This document shows, one piece after another, positions 7,165 to 16,343 of a stretch of DNA of 58,790 nt; position 1 is the first letter of the stretch, and every line of letters begins with the position of its first letter. Under the pieces are notes generated by a model. It worked only from the letters and a program-made list of their open reading frames with translations, was not told the origin of the DNA and did not search any database. This DNA is from Pseudomonadota bacterium. GTDB taxonomy: Bacteria; Pseudomonadota; Gammaproteobacteria; Burkholderiales; Rhodocyclaceae. A program made the translations under genes and the position numbers. The DNA lies in the NCBI GenBank assembly GCA_018261905.1, contig JAGTRU010000051.1, positions 1 through 58,790 on the forward strand, read 5' to 3'.

Positions 7165-8670
7165 TTCTACTTTGTCAGATTGATCTTCACTTTGATGCGC
7201 CAAGGGATTCGGCCTGTTTTCGATAAGCGGATTGCATGGCCTTGAAGCGTCGTCGGTGACGATCCTCGATCATGCCGACAAGGTCATCATCGGTTTTGAC
7301 CTTGCTGGGTAGTTTGTGCCGCAGGATGTCGATCAGGTCATGGCAAGAGAGCATGCTGGCGGTGATTTCCCGATGCGCCAGGCGCTCTTTGGCGAGGAAC
7401 ATCAAGGCAATCATGACCAGCGCCATGTGGTGATGCCAGGCTTGCCAGCCCCGAACCTGATAGTCGGCCATGCCGCAGGTGCTCTTGGCATCTTCAAAAG
7501 CCCGTTCGACGAAATGGCGGTCAGCCTGCATGCTGGCCAGTCGGCGCAATGACGCCTGGGGCTTGGCATTGCTGAAACAGAACTTGAGTTTGCTACCGTC
7601 GATTTCTCGGCGGACCAAGAGATGCCAGCAGCGTGCTGTTGTCGCCTTGCCATCCCAAACATAGACCCGCCGGGTCAGATACTCGGCGATGACCTCGCCC
7701 TTTTCGCCGGGGCGTACCGACAAACGGCGCCAGGCACTATCGGGTTGGGCACGCGCCCAGTCGGTGACTGTCTGGGCCTCGGTTTGGGCGCGCAAGGTCT
7801 TGGGCGCTTTGCCGCGGGGGGACGTGCGCTCAGGAATGGCCGGCTGCGGGTTCTCCAGATAAATCCCCCGGTCAGCGTGAATCTCAGCCAGAAAGGTTTC
7901 GCCTTCATCATCAAGATCGTTCAACAGCCAGGGCAAATGGCCGTAACCCGCATCAAATACGACATGGCTGTAGCGTAGTCCTTCACGCCGCAAACGCAGT
8001 AACAAGGCCAAGGTGATTTCCCCCTTGGTCCGGAATTCCAGGGATTCCGGCATGCCCGCCTCCCGGCAACGTTGCAAATCATCGAACCAGTGCTCGGGTA
8101 CAAACAGCTCGCCATCCACCAGAGCGCAGGCGCGATCCCGCACCAGGGCGGCAAAGACGCCCACCTGACTGTTCTCGGTCTTGCCCAGGCGGCCATTCCA
8201 TTGGCGCGCGACGCCAACGGACTTGTCACCCTTCTTCTCAAAGGCAGACTCATCGAAGACCAAAGCGGCGCCGTGGCCAAAGTGGGCATTGGCATCGACA
8301 ATCAGTTGCTGCCTGACCTCGGCGCGCGACCAGTTGGATTCGCTCAGCATGTGATGGAGCCGTTGGTAGTGGCTACCTGCCACCTGCTCGGCCATGTGTT
8401 CCATGTTGCGCCGGTCGCACTGGAATAGTCCGTGGAGATAGAGCTTGGCAGCGTGTTCAACAGAGCGGGTTTGTCGCTGGAAGCAGCGCAGATAAGGGCT
8501 GAAATGGTCGTCAAAGTGGGCCAGCGCCGATCTGACCAGGCCGCCAATGCATTTGGAATATTGAGGCCGTCATGGTGAGTTAAAGCCTCATTAAAATCAT
8601 TTAAAACAATACGTTGCATTTTATCACATGACGCTTTCAGATGACTGCGAGCGAATCTGACAAAGTAGAA
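7165..8670 (-). mobile_element. IS701-like insertion sequence
   Basis: About 1.5 kb. Identical terminal inverted repeats begin TTCTACTTTGTCAGATT at 7165-7181 and its reverse complement at 8654-8670. The element is flanked by TTAA on both sides (7161-7164 and 8671-8674), fitting the 4-bp YTAR target duplication of the IS701 family. It lies in the terminator of acnB fragment 3. The encoded DDE transposase fills most of it. Confidence 0.85.
7187..8404 (-). CDS. IS701-family DDE transposase (N-terminus frameshifted)
   Basis: 405 aa from the first in-frame ATG (8402-8404). The DDE core is visible: DANAHFGHGAALVFDESAFEKKGDKSVGVARQ (first Asp), SHVVFDAGYG (second Asp) and HFVERAFEDAKSTCGMADYQ (Glu). 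The same frame is open without a start codon to 8569 and encodes family-typical sequence (SPYLRCFQRQTRSVEHAAKL, then LHGLFQCDRRNMEHMAEQ). A start at 8617-8619 (MQRIVLNDFNEALTHHDG) is in a different frame. The gene therefore probably suffered a frameshift near 8560, or uses an unusual start. The element may be inactive by itself. It catalyses cut-and-paste transposition if functional. Confidence 0.88.
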   Translation of the reverse strand: MEHMAEQVAGSHYQRLHHMLSESNWSRAEVRQQLIVDANAHFGHGAALVFDESAFEKKGDKSVGVARQWNGRLGKTENSQVGVFAALVRDRACALVDGELFVPEHWFDDLQRCREAGMPESLEFRTKGEITLALLLRLRREGLRYSHVVFDAGYGHLPWLLNDLDDEGETFLAEIHADRGIYLENPQPAIPERTSPRGKAPKTLRAQTEAQTVTDWARAQPDSAWRRLSVRPGEKGEVIAEYLTRRVYVWDGKATTARCWHLLVRREIDGSKLKFCFSNAKPQASLRRLASMQADRHFVERAFEDAKSTCGMADYQVRGWQAWHHHMALVMIALMFLAKERLAHREITASMLSCHDLIDILRHKLPSKVKTDDDLVGMIEDRHRRRFKAMQSAYRKQAESLGASK

Positions 8671-8823
8671 TTAATAAACCATTGGGGTAATCCCACGGCT
8701 CTGCCGGGGGACTCGCCAAGGTTTGACCTATACGGCGGTCGTTGTGAGTCTTCTATCTCGCCACTTGACGCGGTGCGGGGATAAACCGTCTGACGTGGGC
8801 TTTACAGGAGGCTTGTCAGGTAA

Positions 8824-8841
8824 TACTCTAGGGTAAGAGTA
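8824..8841 (+). promoter_or_regulatory. Candidate VapB operator
   Basis: Inverted repeat TACTCT-agggta-AGAGTA, 18 bp upstream of the antitoxin start at 8860. AbrB-type antitoxins bind such short palindromes together with their toxin. Assignment rests on position only. Confidence 0.4.
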
Positions 8842-8859
8842 AGAAAGTTAAAGTGTGCT

Positions 8860-9099
8860 ATGAAAATCACCAGCAAAGGGCAGGTCACCATTCCCTTGGC
8901 CGTGCGGGAAAAGGCGGGGCTGCATCCGCATGGCGAGGTCGAGTTCGCCGTTCTGGACAATGGCGATGTGGTCATTCGTCCCGTGTCGCCTGCTGCTTCC
9001 GGGATACGCGCCGCTTTTGCGCGGGTTCGCGGCTCGGCCAACGCGGCGCAATTCAAAAGCATGAACACCGACGAATTCATGGCTTTCCTGCGTGGTTGA
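8860..9099 (+). CDS. vapB: AbrB/SpoVT-type antitoxin (VapB-like)
   Basis: 79 aa. Residues 1-45 (MKITSKGQVTIPLAVREKAG, then VEFAVLDNGDVVIRPV) are a textbook AbrB/MazE swapped-hairpin DNA-binding domain. The C-terminal half (IRAAFARVRGSANAAQFKSM) is the helical part that would block the toxin. It precedes a PIN-domain gene whose GTG start overlaps its end by 8 nt, the usual layout of a VapBC-like module. The pair lies at the edge of the accessory region, directly before rarA. Confidence 0.85.
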   Translation: MKITSKGQVTIPLAVREKAGLHPHGEVEFAVLDNGDVVIRPVSPAASGIRAAFARVRGSANAAQFKSMNTDEFMAFLRG

Positions 9100-9574
9100 G
9101 GCGACTGCTCTCCCCGCCGCGAGCGAGCCGTCTGTCCGCCATTTTGTGACGCCATCGTCCGCCACCCTGGTGGATAGCTGTGTGTTGATCGACGTACTGG
9201 CCGATGACCCGGTTTGGGCAAACTGGTCGCTTGATCAATTGGAAAAACTGGGGCAACAGGGGCCGCTGGTCATCAATCCGCTCATCCTGGCGGAAATCAG
9301 CCCGCGTTACGAGCGCGCCGACGACCTTGAGGCGGCGCTCGCCGGATTGCCGCTGGTGCGCGAAAATCTGCCCTGGGATGCGGCCTTTCTGGCCGGGCAG
9401 GCATTTCGTGTCTATCGCCTGGGCGAGAGCGTCAAGAGCTCGCCGATGCCCGACTTTTACATTGGTGCCCACGCCCTGGTGCGCGGCATGCGCTTGTTGA
9501 CCCGCGACGTGAAGCGCTATTGCAACTACTTCCCCCGGCTGGCCATTGTCGGGCCAACCGGGTTGAACCCTTGA
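9092..9574 (+). CDS. vapC: PIN-domain ribonuclease toxin (VapC-like)
   Basis: 160 aa from a GTG at 9092 overlapping the antitoxin stop; a later start near VDSCVLIDVL would give a shorter protein with the full PIN fold, since the first 25 residues are not typical. The acidic active-site residues are visible in order: D in VDSCVLIDVLAD, E in ILAEISPRYERA, D in SSPMPDFYIGAHA and D in LLTRDVKRY. VapC toxins cleave tRNA or rRNA when released from VapB. The end YFPRLAIVGP is common in this PIN subgroup. The stop lies 22 nt before rarA. Confidence 0.87.
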   Translation: MVEATALPAASEPSVRHFVTPSSATLVDSCVLIDVLADDPVWANWSLDQLEKLGQQGPLVINPLILAEISPRYERADDLEAALAGLPLVRENLPWDAAFLAGQAFRVYRLGESVKSSPMPDFYIGAHALVRGMRLLTRDVKRYCNYFPRLAIVGPTGLNP

Positions 9575-9596
9575 CGACACTGCGGAAGCGGAACTG

Positions 9597-10937
9597 ATGA
9601 GCGATTTGTTTTCCCAAGGTGGACCTGAAACCAACGTGCCGCTGGCCGAGCAACTGCGTCCGCAAACCCCGGACGAGGTAATCGGCCAGCAGCATTTGCT
9701 CGGGCCGGGCAAGCCGCTGCGCCTGGCGTTCGCTTCCGGCCAGCCGCATTCGATGATCCTCTGGGGGCCGCCGGGGGTGGGTAAAACCACGCTGGCGCGG
9801 ATGATGGCGACGCAGTTCAACTGCGAGTTCATCGCCCTGTCGGCGGTGTTTTCCGGCATCAAGGAGGTGCGCGAGGCGGTGGTGCAGGCCGAGATGTGGC
9901 GGGGGCAGGGCAAGCGCACCATTCTGTTCGTCGATGAAATCCACCGCTTCAACAAGGCGCAGCAGGACGGGTTTTTGCCTTTTGTCGAATCCGGGTTGTT
10001 TACCTTCATTGGCGCGACGACCGAGAACCCGTCGTTCGAGGTCAATTCGGCGCTGCTCTCGCGGGCTTCCGTCTATGTACTGAAGTCCCTGGATGAGAGC
10101 GAAATGGGGACGCTGTTCGACCGGGCCTGCCAGCGGGCGCTGGCCGATCTCGAATTTGATGCGACGGCCCGCGAACGGCTGGTCGGCCTGGCTGACGGCG
10201 ATGCCCGGCGCTTGCTCAACTTGCTCGAACAGGTGCGTACGGCAGCGCATACGGCGGGTTTAAGCGTGGTCGACGGGGCTTTCATCGAGGCCACGCTGGC
10301 CCAGAGCCTGCGTCGTTTCGACAAGGGCGGCGATGCCTTCTACGACCAGATTTCAGCCTTGCACAAGTCGGTGCGCGGCTCCAACCCGGATGCGGCGCTC
10401 TACTGGTTCACCCGCATGCTCGACGGCGGCGCCGATCCGCGCTACCTGGCCCGGCGCATCATCCGCATGGCCTGGGAAGACATCGGCCTGGCCGATCCGC
10501 GTGCCATGCAACTGGCCAACGATGCGGCGGAAACCTATGAACGCCTCGGTTCGCCGGAAGGCGAACTGGCGCTCGGCCAGGCGGTGCTTTACCTAGCTGT
10601 CGCCGCCAAGTCGAATGCCGGTTACAACGCCTACAACGCGGCCCGCGCCTTTGTCGGCAAGGACGGCTCGCGGCCGGTGCCGGTGCATCTGCGCAATGCG
10701 CCGACCAAGCTGATGAAGGAACTCGGCTACGGCCACGCCTATCGCTACGCGCACGATGAGCCGGAAGCCTACGCCGCAGGCGAAAGCTATCTGCCGGAGG
10801 GTATGCCGGAGCCGGGCTGGTACCAGCCGACGCCGCGCGGTCTGGAAGGCAAGATCGGCGAAAAGCTCGAACATTTGCGTGCCCTCGATCAGCAGGCTCG
10901 CCGCCGACCGCGTCGCAACGAGGGCGGCGAACAGTAA
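9597..10937 (+). CDS. rarA: Replication-associated recombination ATPase RarA (MgsA)
   Basis: 446 aa, full length for RarA/MgsA. AAA+ Walker A GPPGVGKTT at about 57, Walker B LFVDEIHRFNKAQQD near 112, sensor 1 GATTENPSFEVN near 140, followed by the clamp-loader-like lid and the C-terminal tetramerisation domain (VRGSNPDAALYWFTRMLDGG, MAWEDIGLADPRAM, YNAARAFV). RarA acts at stalled forks and with SSB, RecA and the clamp loader in damage tolerance. In many proteobacteria rarA sits immediately upstream of serS, as here (with an M14 peptidase gene between on the other strand). It is ordinary chromosomal sequence with GC-rich codon use. Confidence 0.96.
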   Translation: MSDLFSQGGPETNVPLAEQLRPQTPDEVIGQQHLLGPGKPLRLAFASGQPHSMILWGPPGVGKTTLARMMATQFNCEFIALSAVFSGIKEVREAVVQAEMWRGQGKRTILFVDEIHRFNKAQQDGFLPFVESGLFTFIGATTENPSFEVNSALLSRASVYVLKSLDESEMGTLFDRACQRALADLEFDATARERLVGLADGDARRLLNLLEQVRTAAHTAGLSVVDGAFIEATLAQSLRRFDKGGDAFYDQISALHKSVRGSNPDAALYWFTRMLDGGADPRYLARRIIRMAWEDIGLADPRAMQLANDAAETYERLGSPEGELALGQAVLYLAVAAKSNAGYNAYNAARAFVGKDGSRPVPVHLRNAPTKLMKELGYGHAYRYAHDEPEAYAAGESYLPEGMPEPGWYQPTPRGLEGKIGEKLEHLRALDQQARRRPRRNEGGEQ

Positions 10938-11056
10938 ATTGGAAACCGTCGCGCCATGGTGCAGCGAAGAGTCAGAACGGCGCGCCGGATAATCCGGGCG
11001 AGCCGTTGTTTCTCTCGGCGTCTCGGCGCTTGACTGGCGTTTTCTCAGGGGCCGGG

Positions 11057-11947
11057 TTAGGACGTGGTCTTGCTGGCGATGTTGCGGCGCAGCCAGGTCA
11101 GCATGTCGTCCCAGATTTCCCGCTGTTCGCGGGGGGGCGGCATGCTGGTGGCGTTGGGCAATTCGATGGTGATTACCGGCAGGTTTTTCGCGATGCCGCC
11201 GTAGTTGCCGAGCGAACCCGGGTAGATGCCCAGGCGGTTCAGGTTGAGATGGCCAAAACGCCGCGGCTGATGGGCCGGGCCGTCATAGTCGAGAATGCCG
11301 AAGGGGGCGTGTACGCTGACCACGACATCGGGCTGGAAACTTTCTATTTGCTCGCGCAACCAGCGGGTTTCCGTTTCCGAATTGGCGCTCTGGCCGGGGA
11401 AGCGGCGCGGGTCGCGGCCGGTCTTTTTGGCCCAGTAGGCATGGGCGTCGCTGTTCCAGTCGGTGGTCGGAAAGTTGCGGTTGAGATCGACGCCATGGCT
11501 ATTCACCCGTTGCGGCGGATTGTTCAGCAGACCGTCCGGATTGGCCACGGGAATGACCCGCCAGTGGTACTGGCGGGCTTCGCTGTTGGCATCGTCGAGC
11601 CATTGCAGCCAGCGGAAGACGATCGAGGCCGAGGTCAGCTCGTCGCCATGGATGCCGCCGATCAGCAGGATGCGCCGGGCGCGGGCCGGCGCTTTGCCAG
11701 CCTGGGCGATCTTGCGGGTGGGCGGCGCAATGTCGCGCGACATCAGGGCGTGGCCGCGGGCCGAGGTCACCGTGGCGGCTTGCAGGCCGAGACTGCGGCA
11801 GACCGGCGGCGGCACACTGCCCAGGCGTTTGCCGATCGCCGCACACCAGTCTTCGGTCGGGGGCGGTGGGGAAGCGATGGCCCGGGCGGGCGACGATAGC
11901 GACAGGGAAGCCAGGGCGAGCAAAAGAGTGGGGGCTATACGATGCAT
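11057..11947 (-). CDS. Secreted M14-family zinc carboxypeptidase
   Basis: 296 aa with an N-terminal signal peptide (MHRIAPTLLLALASLSLSSPARA). Zinc ligands are GGIHGDEL (His, Glu near residue 98) and the His of VVVSVHAPFG near residue 210; the catalytic Glu is in VITIELPNAT near residue 269. Substrate-binding VNSHGVDLNRNFPT is typical of M14 enzymes related to murein tripeptide amidase MpaA. With a signal peptide it should act in the periplasm on peptides or muropeptides. It is transcribed away from serS and is a single-gene unit. Confidence 0.88.
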   Translation of the reverse strand: MHRIAPTLLLALASLSLSSPARAIASPPPPTEDWCAAIGKRLGSVPPPVCRSLGLQAATVTSARGHALMSRDIAPPTRKIAQAGKAPARARRILLIGGIHGDELTSASIVFRWLQWLDDANSEARQYHWRVIPVANPDGLLNNPPQRVNSHGVDLNRNFPTTDWNSDAHAYWAKKTGRDPRRFPGQSANSETETRWLREQIESFQPDVVVSVHAPFGILDYDGPAHQPRRFGHLNLNRLGIYPGSLGNYGGIAKNLPVITIELPNATSMPPPREQREIWDDMLTWLRRNIASKTTS

Positions 11948-12049
11948 GGGGACGACAGTGTTGTTTTAACTTGGCGTCATGATAATCGTCGACGGGGGGT
12001 TTGTCTGTGTCCCGTTTCCCGTTGCCGCTGGGCGTTAGGCGCCTCGCGT

Positions 12050-12055
12050 ATAATC
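12050..12055 (+). promoter_or_regulatory. Candidate -10 box of serS
   Basis: TATAAT 45 bp before the serS start. No good -35 hexamer is seen at 16-18 bp, so strength is uncertain. Confidence 0.35.
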
Positions 12056-12099
12056 ACGCTCTTCCCGGAGCCGATGCTCCGCTTGTTACAGGTCAAATC

Positions 12100-13380
12100 A
12101 TGCTCGACATCCAACAACTCCGCTCCAATCTCGACGCCGTCGCCGAAGGCCTGGCCAAGCGCGGCAAGCCTATCGACTTTTCCGAATTCAAGACGCTGGA
12201 AGCCGAGCGCAAGACCTTGCAAAGCCGTACCCAGGAACTGCAGGCGCAGCGCAACAGCCTGTCGAAGCAGATCGGCATGTTGAAGGGCAAGGGGCAGGAT
12301 GCTTCCGAGGTGATGGCCCAGGTCGGTGCCCTGGGCGACGAGCTGAAGGCCTCGGAAGTTCGGCTCGGCGAATTGCTGGAACGATTCAACGCCATTCTGG
12401 CGGCGCTGCCGAACATTCCCGACGAGTCGGTGCCGGTCGGCAGCGATGAGTCCGGCAATGTCGAAATCAAACGCTGGGGCACGCCGCGCGTTTTCGATTT
12501 CCCGGTCAAGGATCACACCGATGTCGGCGAGGCCCTCGGCCAGCTCGATTTCACTACTGCCGCGAAGATCGCCGGCGCCCGCTTCTCGCTGTTGAAGGGC
12601 GGCCTGGCCCGCCTGCACCGGGCGCTTGCCCAGTTCATGCTCGATACCCATACCGAACAGCATGGCTATACCGAGCTGTACGCGCCATATCTGGTGAATG
12701 CCGCCAGCCTGATGGGCACCGGCCAGTTGCCGAAGTTCGAGGAAGACCTGTTCAAGGTGCTGCGCGGCGAGCAGGACCCGCTCTACCTGATCCCGACCGC
12801 CGAAGTGCCGGTGACCAATATCGTGCGCGATGAAATCCTGGCCGCCGAGGTCCTGCCGCTGAAGTTCGTCTGCCACACCCCGTGTTTCCGTTCCGAAGCC
12901 GGTTCCGGCGGCCGTGACGTACGCGGCATGATCCGCCAGCACCAGTTCGATAAGGTCGAGTTGGTGCAGGTCGTGCATCCGGAGCGGTCGGCCGAAGCAC
13001 ACGAAGAGTTGACCCGGCAGGCCGAAATCATTCTCGAGAAGCTCGAGCTGCCGTATCGCCGGATGGCGCTGTGTTCCGGCGACATGGGCTTCTCCGCCGC
13101 CAAGACCTACGACCTCGAAGTCTGGTTGCCGGCCCAGAATACCTATCGCGAGATTTCCTCCTGCTCCAATTTCGGCGCCTTCCAGGCCCGTCGCATGCAG
13201 GCCCGTTTCCGCAACGACAAGAACAAGCCGGAGCTGGTGCACACCTTGAACGGCTCCGGCCTGGCGGTCGGGCGGACGCTGGTCGCCGTGCTGGAGAATT
13301 TTCAGAATGCCGACGGCAGCGTGACGATTCCCGCTGTGCTGCGTCCCTACATGGGCGGTCTGGACAAGCTTACGGCCTGA
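12100..13380 (+). CDS. serS: Seryl-tRNA synthetase
   Basis: 426 aa starting MLDIQQLRSNLDAVAEGL, the family start; an in-frame extension to 12001 covers the promoter and is rejected. The N-terminal long coiled-coil arm (about 30-100) that holds the tRNA-Ser variable arm is present, then the class II core: motif 2 FRSEAGSGGRDVRGMIRQHQ near 263 and motif 3 GSGLAVGRTLVAVLEN near 385. The enzyme charges tRNA-Ser and tRNA-Sec in the cytoplasm. A tRNA-Ser gene lies 1.4 kb downstream. Its 3' end overlaps the convergent mltF stop by 11 bp. Confidence 0.98.
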   Translation: MLDIQQLRSNLDAVAEGLAKRGKPIDFSEFKTLEAERKTLQSRTQELQAQRNSLSKQIGMLKGKGQDASEVMAQVGALGDELKASEVRLGELLERFNAILAALPNIPDESVPVGSDESGNVEIKRWGTPRVFDFPVKDHTDVGEALGQLDFTTAAKIAGARFSLLKGGLARLHRALAQFMLDTHTEQHGYTELYAPYLVNAASLMGTGQLPKFEEDLFKVLRGEQDPLYLIPTAEVPVTNIVRDEILAAEVLPLKFVCHTPCFRSEAGSGGRDVRGMIRQHQFDKVELVQVVHPERSAEAHEELTRQAEIILEKLELPYRRMALCSGDMGFSAAKTYDLEVWLPAQNTYREISSCSNFGAFQARRMQARFRNDKNKPELVHTLNGSGLAVGRTLVAVLENFQNADGSVTIPAVLRPYMGGLDKLTA

Positions 13381-14794
13381 TCCGGGGGCCGGACCTCGGG
13401 GTGGGGAGGCCGATCATTCGCCCGAGCCGGGGCGAGATCGGCTGAAACGATTCCTCGTTGCGGACGAGGATGTCGTAATAGCTGCGAATGTTTTCGACCA
13501 GGATGACCGCCTCGCCGCCGCGCGCCCGCCCGGATTTCAGGCGGCGGTAATACTTGGGCTGGGCGAGCAGGGGTAGGATGCGCTTCATGTCGAACCAGAT
13601 GCCGGGGTCGGCGCCCAGTTGCCGGGCCAGGTTACGGGCGACATTGAAATGGCCGGGGCCGATGTTGTAGGCGGCAAGGGCCAGCCAGGTGCGGTCCGGT
13701 TCGGCGATTTGCGGGGTGACCTGGTCCTTCAGCAGGGTCAGGTAACGGGCGCCGGCCAGGATGCTTTCGCGCGGGTCCAGTCGGTTGCTGACGCCGAGGC
13801 GGTCGGCCGTTTCCTCGGTGAGCATCATGATGCCGCGGACGCCGGTCGGGCTGGTCGCTTCCGCCTCCCATTGCGACTCCTGGTAGGCCACGGCGGCGAG
13901 CAGGCGCCAGTCGATGCCGGCGATGCTTTGCCCGGCCTGGAAATGGTGGCGCAATTTGGGCAGCATGCTCTCGGTACGGCCCAGAAATTTGATGATGTCG
14001 GGTTGTTTCAGGCGCCGGACATGGCCGTAGTAACGATCTTCCAGGCGGGCCATGGTGCCGTCGAGTTGGGCCTGCTCGACAAAGCCGCAAACCCGGGCCA
14101 GCAATTCGGTGTTGGGCTTGCGGCCCAGCCACCAGACGATCGGCGTGTCGGCGCTAAGGTCGAGCGTCGTCTGCAGCGACGGGGTGAATTGGCTGGCGAT
14201 GTCGACCAGGCTAGAATCGATCGCCGCCAGATGGCTGGGCGTACTGTCGACGGTGTCCAGCAGGTCGAAGATGTCGCCTTCCTTTTCCTCGATCACTTTC
14301 AGGCCGGGAACGCTCTGCTGTAATTTTTTCAGGGTGGCCAATTGCCGGGAGGCGCTCAGGGCATGGACGCTTCGGCCATCTAGGTCGGTTGTTGCGGTGA
14401 TCGGCGGGGCGGCGGTGTTTTGCACCAGGACGTCGTGACTGTGCAGCAGCGGCGGCGTTACCCGCTGCGCTGCGTCGTCCGGCAAGGACAACCAGCCGAT
14501 CGCGATATGCGCTTCGCCGGCCGCCATCCGGGCGGCGATTTCCGTCGGTTCGGCGATAAGATATTTGACGCCGACCCCGAGTTCCCGGGCAAAGGCCTCG
14601 ATCAGATCGTGCTCCAGGCCGCTGGCCGGGTCGCTGTCATCCTCGCTGTGGGTGAGCGGGCCGGTCGTCGCCAAGACCACCAGGTCGTGCTGGGCCGGTG
14701 TCGGAAAGGGCAGGGCGCGGCCGAACCATGCGCTGTCGCAGGCGGCGAGCCAGAAAATCGATAAGCCAACAAGTGTGTTTTTGAAGCTGCGCAT
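13370..14794 (-). CDS. mltF: Membrane-bound lytic transglycosylase F
   Basis: 474 aa from the ATG at 14792-14794, which gives a lipoprotein signal (MRSFKNTLVGLSIFWLAAC) with the lipobox Cys at 19; the longer frame upstream reads through the tRNA-Ser gene and is rejected. Residues about 35-265 form a family-3 solute-binding domain (ATTGPLTHSEDDSDPASGLE onwards), and about 290-440 a lysozyme-like SLT domain with catalytic Glu in AYQESQWEAEATSPTG and the conserved YNIGPGHFNVARNL. MltF cleaves peptidoglycan glycan strands with anhydro-product formation at the outer membrane. The two-domain layout and length match the family. Confidence 0.93.
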   Translation of the reverse strand: MRSFKNTLVGLSIFWLAACDSAWFGRALPFPTPAQHDLVVLATTGPLTHSEDDSDPASGLEHDLIEAFARELGVGVKYLIAEPTEIAARMAAGEAHIAIGWLSLPDDAAQRVTPPLLHSHDVLVQNTAAPPITATTDLDGRSVHALSASRQLATLKKLQQSVPGLKVIEEKEGDIFDLLDTVDSTPSHLAAIDSSLVDIASQFTPSLQTTLDLSADTPIVWWLGRKPNTELLARVCGFVEQAQLDGTMARLEDRYYGHVRRLKQPDIIKFLGRTESMLPKLRHHFQAGQSIAGIDWRLLAAVAYQESQWEAEATSPTGVRGIMMLTEETADRLGVSNRLDPRESILAGARYLTLLKDQVTPQIAEPDRTWLALAAYNIGPGHFNVARNLARQLGADPGIWFDMKRILPLLAQPKYYRRLKSGRARGGEAVILVENIRSYYDILVRNEESFQPISPRLGRMIGLPTPRSGPRIRP

Positions 14795-14826
14795 ATCTAC
14801 TTTTGTGCTATTATCTCGGCCGCTGC

Positions 14827-14915
<89 letters not shown>

Positions 14916-14924
14916 CGAATAAAC

Positions 14925-14948
14925 AAGCGCCTTGCCGGGCGCTTTTTT
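14925..14948 (+). terminator. Terminator after tRNA-Ser
   Basis: Hairpin AAGCGCC-ttgcc-GGGCGCTT followed by a T-run, 10 nt after the tRNA. Confidence 0.8.
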
Positions 14949-15193
14949 GTTGTGCCGGGCAAAGACGCCCGCTATCCAGAGGGGTTGAGCGATGCCCGGG
15001 CTAGCTTGTGAAACCGATGCGGGCGCGATGTTATCCGAATTCAGACAGTTTTCAAGCGTCTTCCCCATGCCGCCCCGGAGTGCCCCGGCTTTTTCTAAGA
15101 GGGCCGGGCGGCAATCCATTCCCCCAACGGTTCGGTCGATTGCCTATACTTGAACAAGGCGCCGGATGGCGTCGTCAGGTTTGGGAGTCAGCC

Positions 15194-15568
15194 ATGCGTA
15201 AATTGCTCATCACCGTCTTTGCTGCGCTATCACTGCTGGCGCTTCCCGTGCATGCGGACCGGGGTTATGGTCATCGTGGTGGATATGGTCACCATGGGGG
15301 CGGTTCGGTGGCCGCCGGACTGGCCATTTTTGGCGTCCTGACCGGGCTGGCGATTCTGTCCGAGCAAAACCGGCAGAGCTATGTCGATCCTTATTATGCC
15401 CGGCCAGCCTACGTGCCGCCCCCCGTCTACGTCGAGCAATCGCCGGATGCCGTGCCTGCAGCGAATCCAGCCGGGACATGGTATTACTGTGCTTCAAGCG
15501 CACTGTACTACCCATACACGCGCGATTGTCCGGAAGGTTGGCAGGCTGTTCAGGCGCAGCCCTATTGA
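15194..15568 (+). CDS. Small secreted/periplasmic Gly-His-Tyr-rich protein
   Basis: 124 aa from the ATG at 15194. A clear signal peptide (MRKLLITVFAALSLLALPVHA) is followed by a GYGHRGGYGHHGGG stretch, then a short hydrophobic segment (SVAAGLAIFGVLTGLAIL, about 39-56) and a Pro/Tyr-rich linker. The end, WYYCASSALYYPYTRDCPEGW, is a two-cysteine motif often seen at the C-terminus of small proteobacterial exported proteins. No enzymatic motif. The role is unknown; a cell-envelope location is likely. Confidence 0.8.
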   Translation: MRKLLITVFAALSLLALPVHADRGYGHRGGYGHHGGGSVAAGLAIFGVLTGLAILSEQNRQSYVDPYYARPAYVPPPVYVEQSPDAVPAANPAGTWYYCASSALYYPYTRDCPEGWQAVQAQPY

Positions 15569-15668
15569 TTGTCTAGCTGAACTGGTGGTCGTTAAAGGGG
15601 GGGGCGGATATCCCTCCGGTTAAATACCATCATCGCCCGGGCTACGCTCGCGCAGACCTGTAGGGCGC

Positions 15669-16124
15669 TTAGCTTGAGCGGGGCGTCTCGGTAGCCATTC
15701 GATCTCCCGGCGCCTCGGCGCTGCGTGGCGACGAGCTCTTGTCGGCGACGTAGGGCTTCAGTCCAAGGTCGAATTCGATAACGTGCCGTTTGATCCAGAT
15801 CGAAACAGCGGCGATGATGTCCGGTAAGTCGGTGGTTTTTCCGTCCATTGCATCGAAGTGTATCTGGGTCAATTCTTCCAGTATCCGTTCGTGCGCTTTT
15901 CGGTGCTCGCTCTGCAGGGGCGCCGGGATCGCCAGCTGGCTCATCAAGGCTTCTTCGCTGACGAAGTGTTGAAAAATCTGGCTGCCGAAATCCGATAGGG
16001 CGTCGCTCAGTGCCTCTTCCGGGTATTTGCTCTGGCTGGTCGATTTCAGTTTGTCGAGTGTCGCCAGTAGCGCTCGATGCTGAGCATCAATCTCCGGGCT
16101 GCCGAGAAGCAAGCTGTCATCCAT
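15669..16124 (-). CDS. Bacteriohemerythrin (non-heme diiron O2-binding)
   Basis: 151 aa from the ATG at 16122-16124 (MDDSLLLGSPEIDAQHRALL); longer frames lack a ribosome site. The diiron ligands appear in the usual order: His in EIDAQHRALL, His and Glu in IFQHFVSEEALM, two His in QSEHRKAHERIL, and His plus Asp in WIKRHVIEFDLGL. Bacterial hemerythrins bind O2 reversibly and serve in O2 storage, delivery or sensing. The 20-residue C-terminal tail (DKSSSPRSAEAPGDRMATET) is disordered. It stands alone; the 285 bp upstream hold only promoters. Confidence 0.93.
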   Translation of the reverse strand: MDDSLLLGSPEIDAQHRALLATLDKLKSTSQSKYPEEALSDALSDFGSQIFQHFVSEEALMSQLAIPAPLQSEHRKAHERILEELTQIHFDAMDGKTTDLPDIIAAVSIWIKRHVIEFDLGLKPYVADKSSSPRSAEAPGDRMATETPRSS

Positions 16125-16343
16125 GGCGTTAAGCTCAGACAATTGTTCGATCTCATGGTGGTGGCGAATGTCGAGTCCGGGATGACACGTAAGCAATCGT
16201 CAGGTCATCAAAACTGTATCGAGATGCTCAGTATCGCATTGCTTTTTGACGAAAGGAATATGACCAAGGTTATAGGTAGCGGTGTTAAGTCCCTTTTCCT
16301 GGCCCTGCCTGGATGGGAATTCCGGATTCTTTGCCTTGGGGGC

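Noticed and set aside
12001..12099. N-terminal extension of serS
   Set aside because: The extension contains the promoter region and does not match SerS proteins, which start at MLDIQQLR.
12056..12099. T-box or other aminoacyl-tRNA riboswitch in the serS leader
   Set aside because: Leader is too short and only a small hairpin (CGGAGC...GCTCCG) is seen; T-boxes are not expected in betaproteobacteria.
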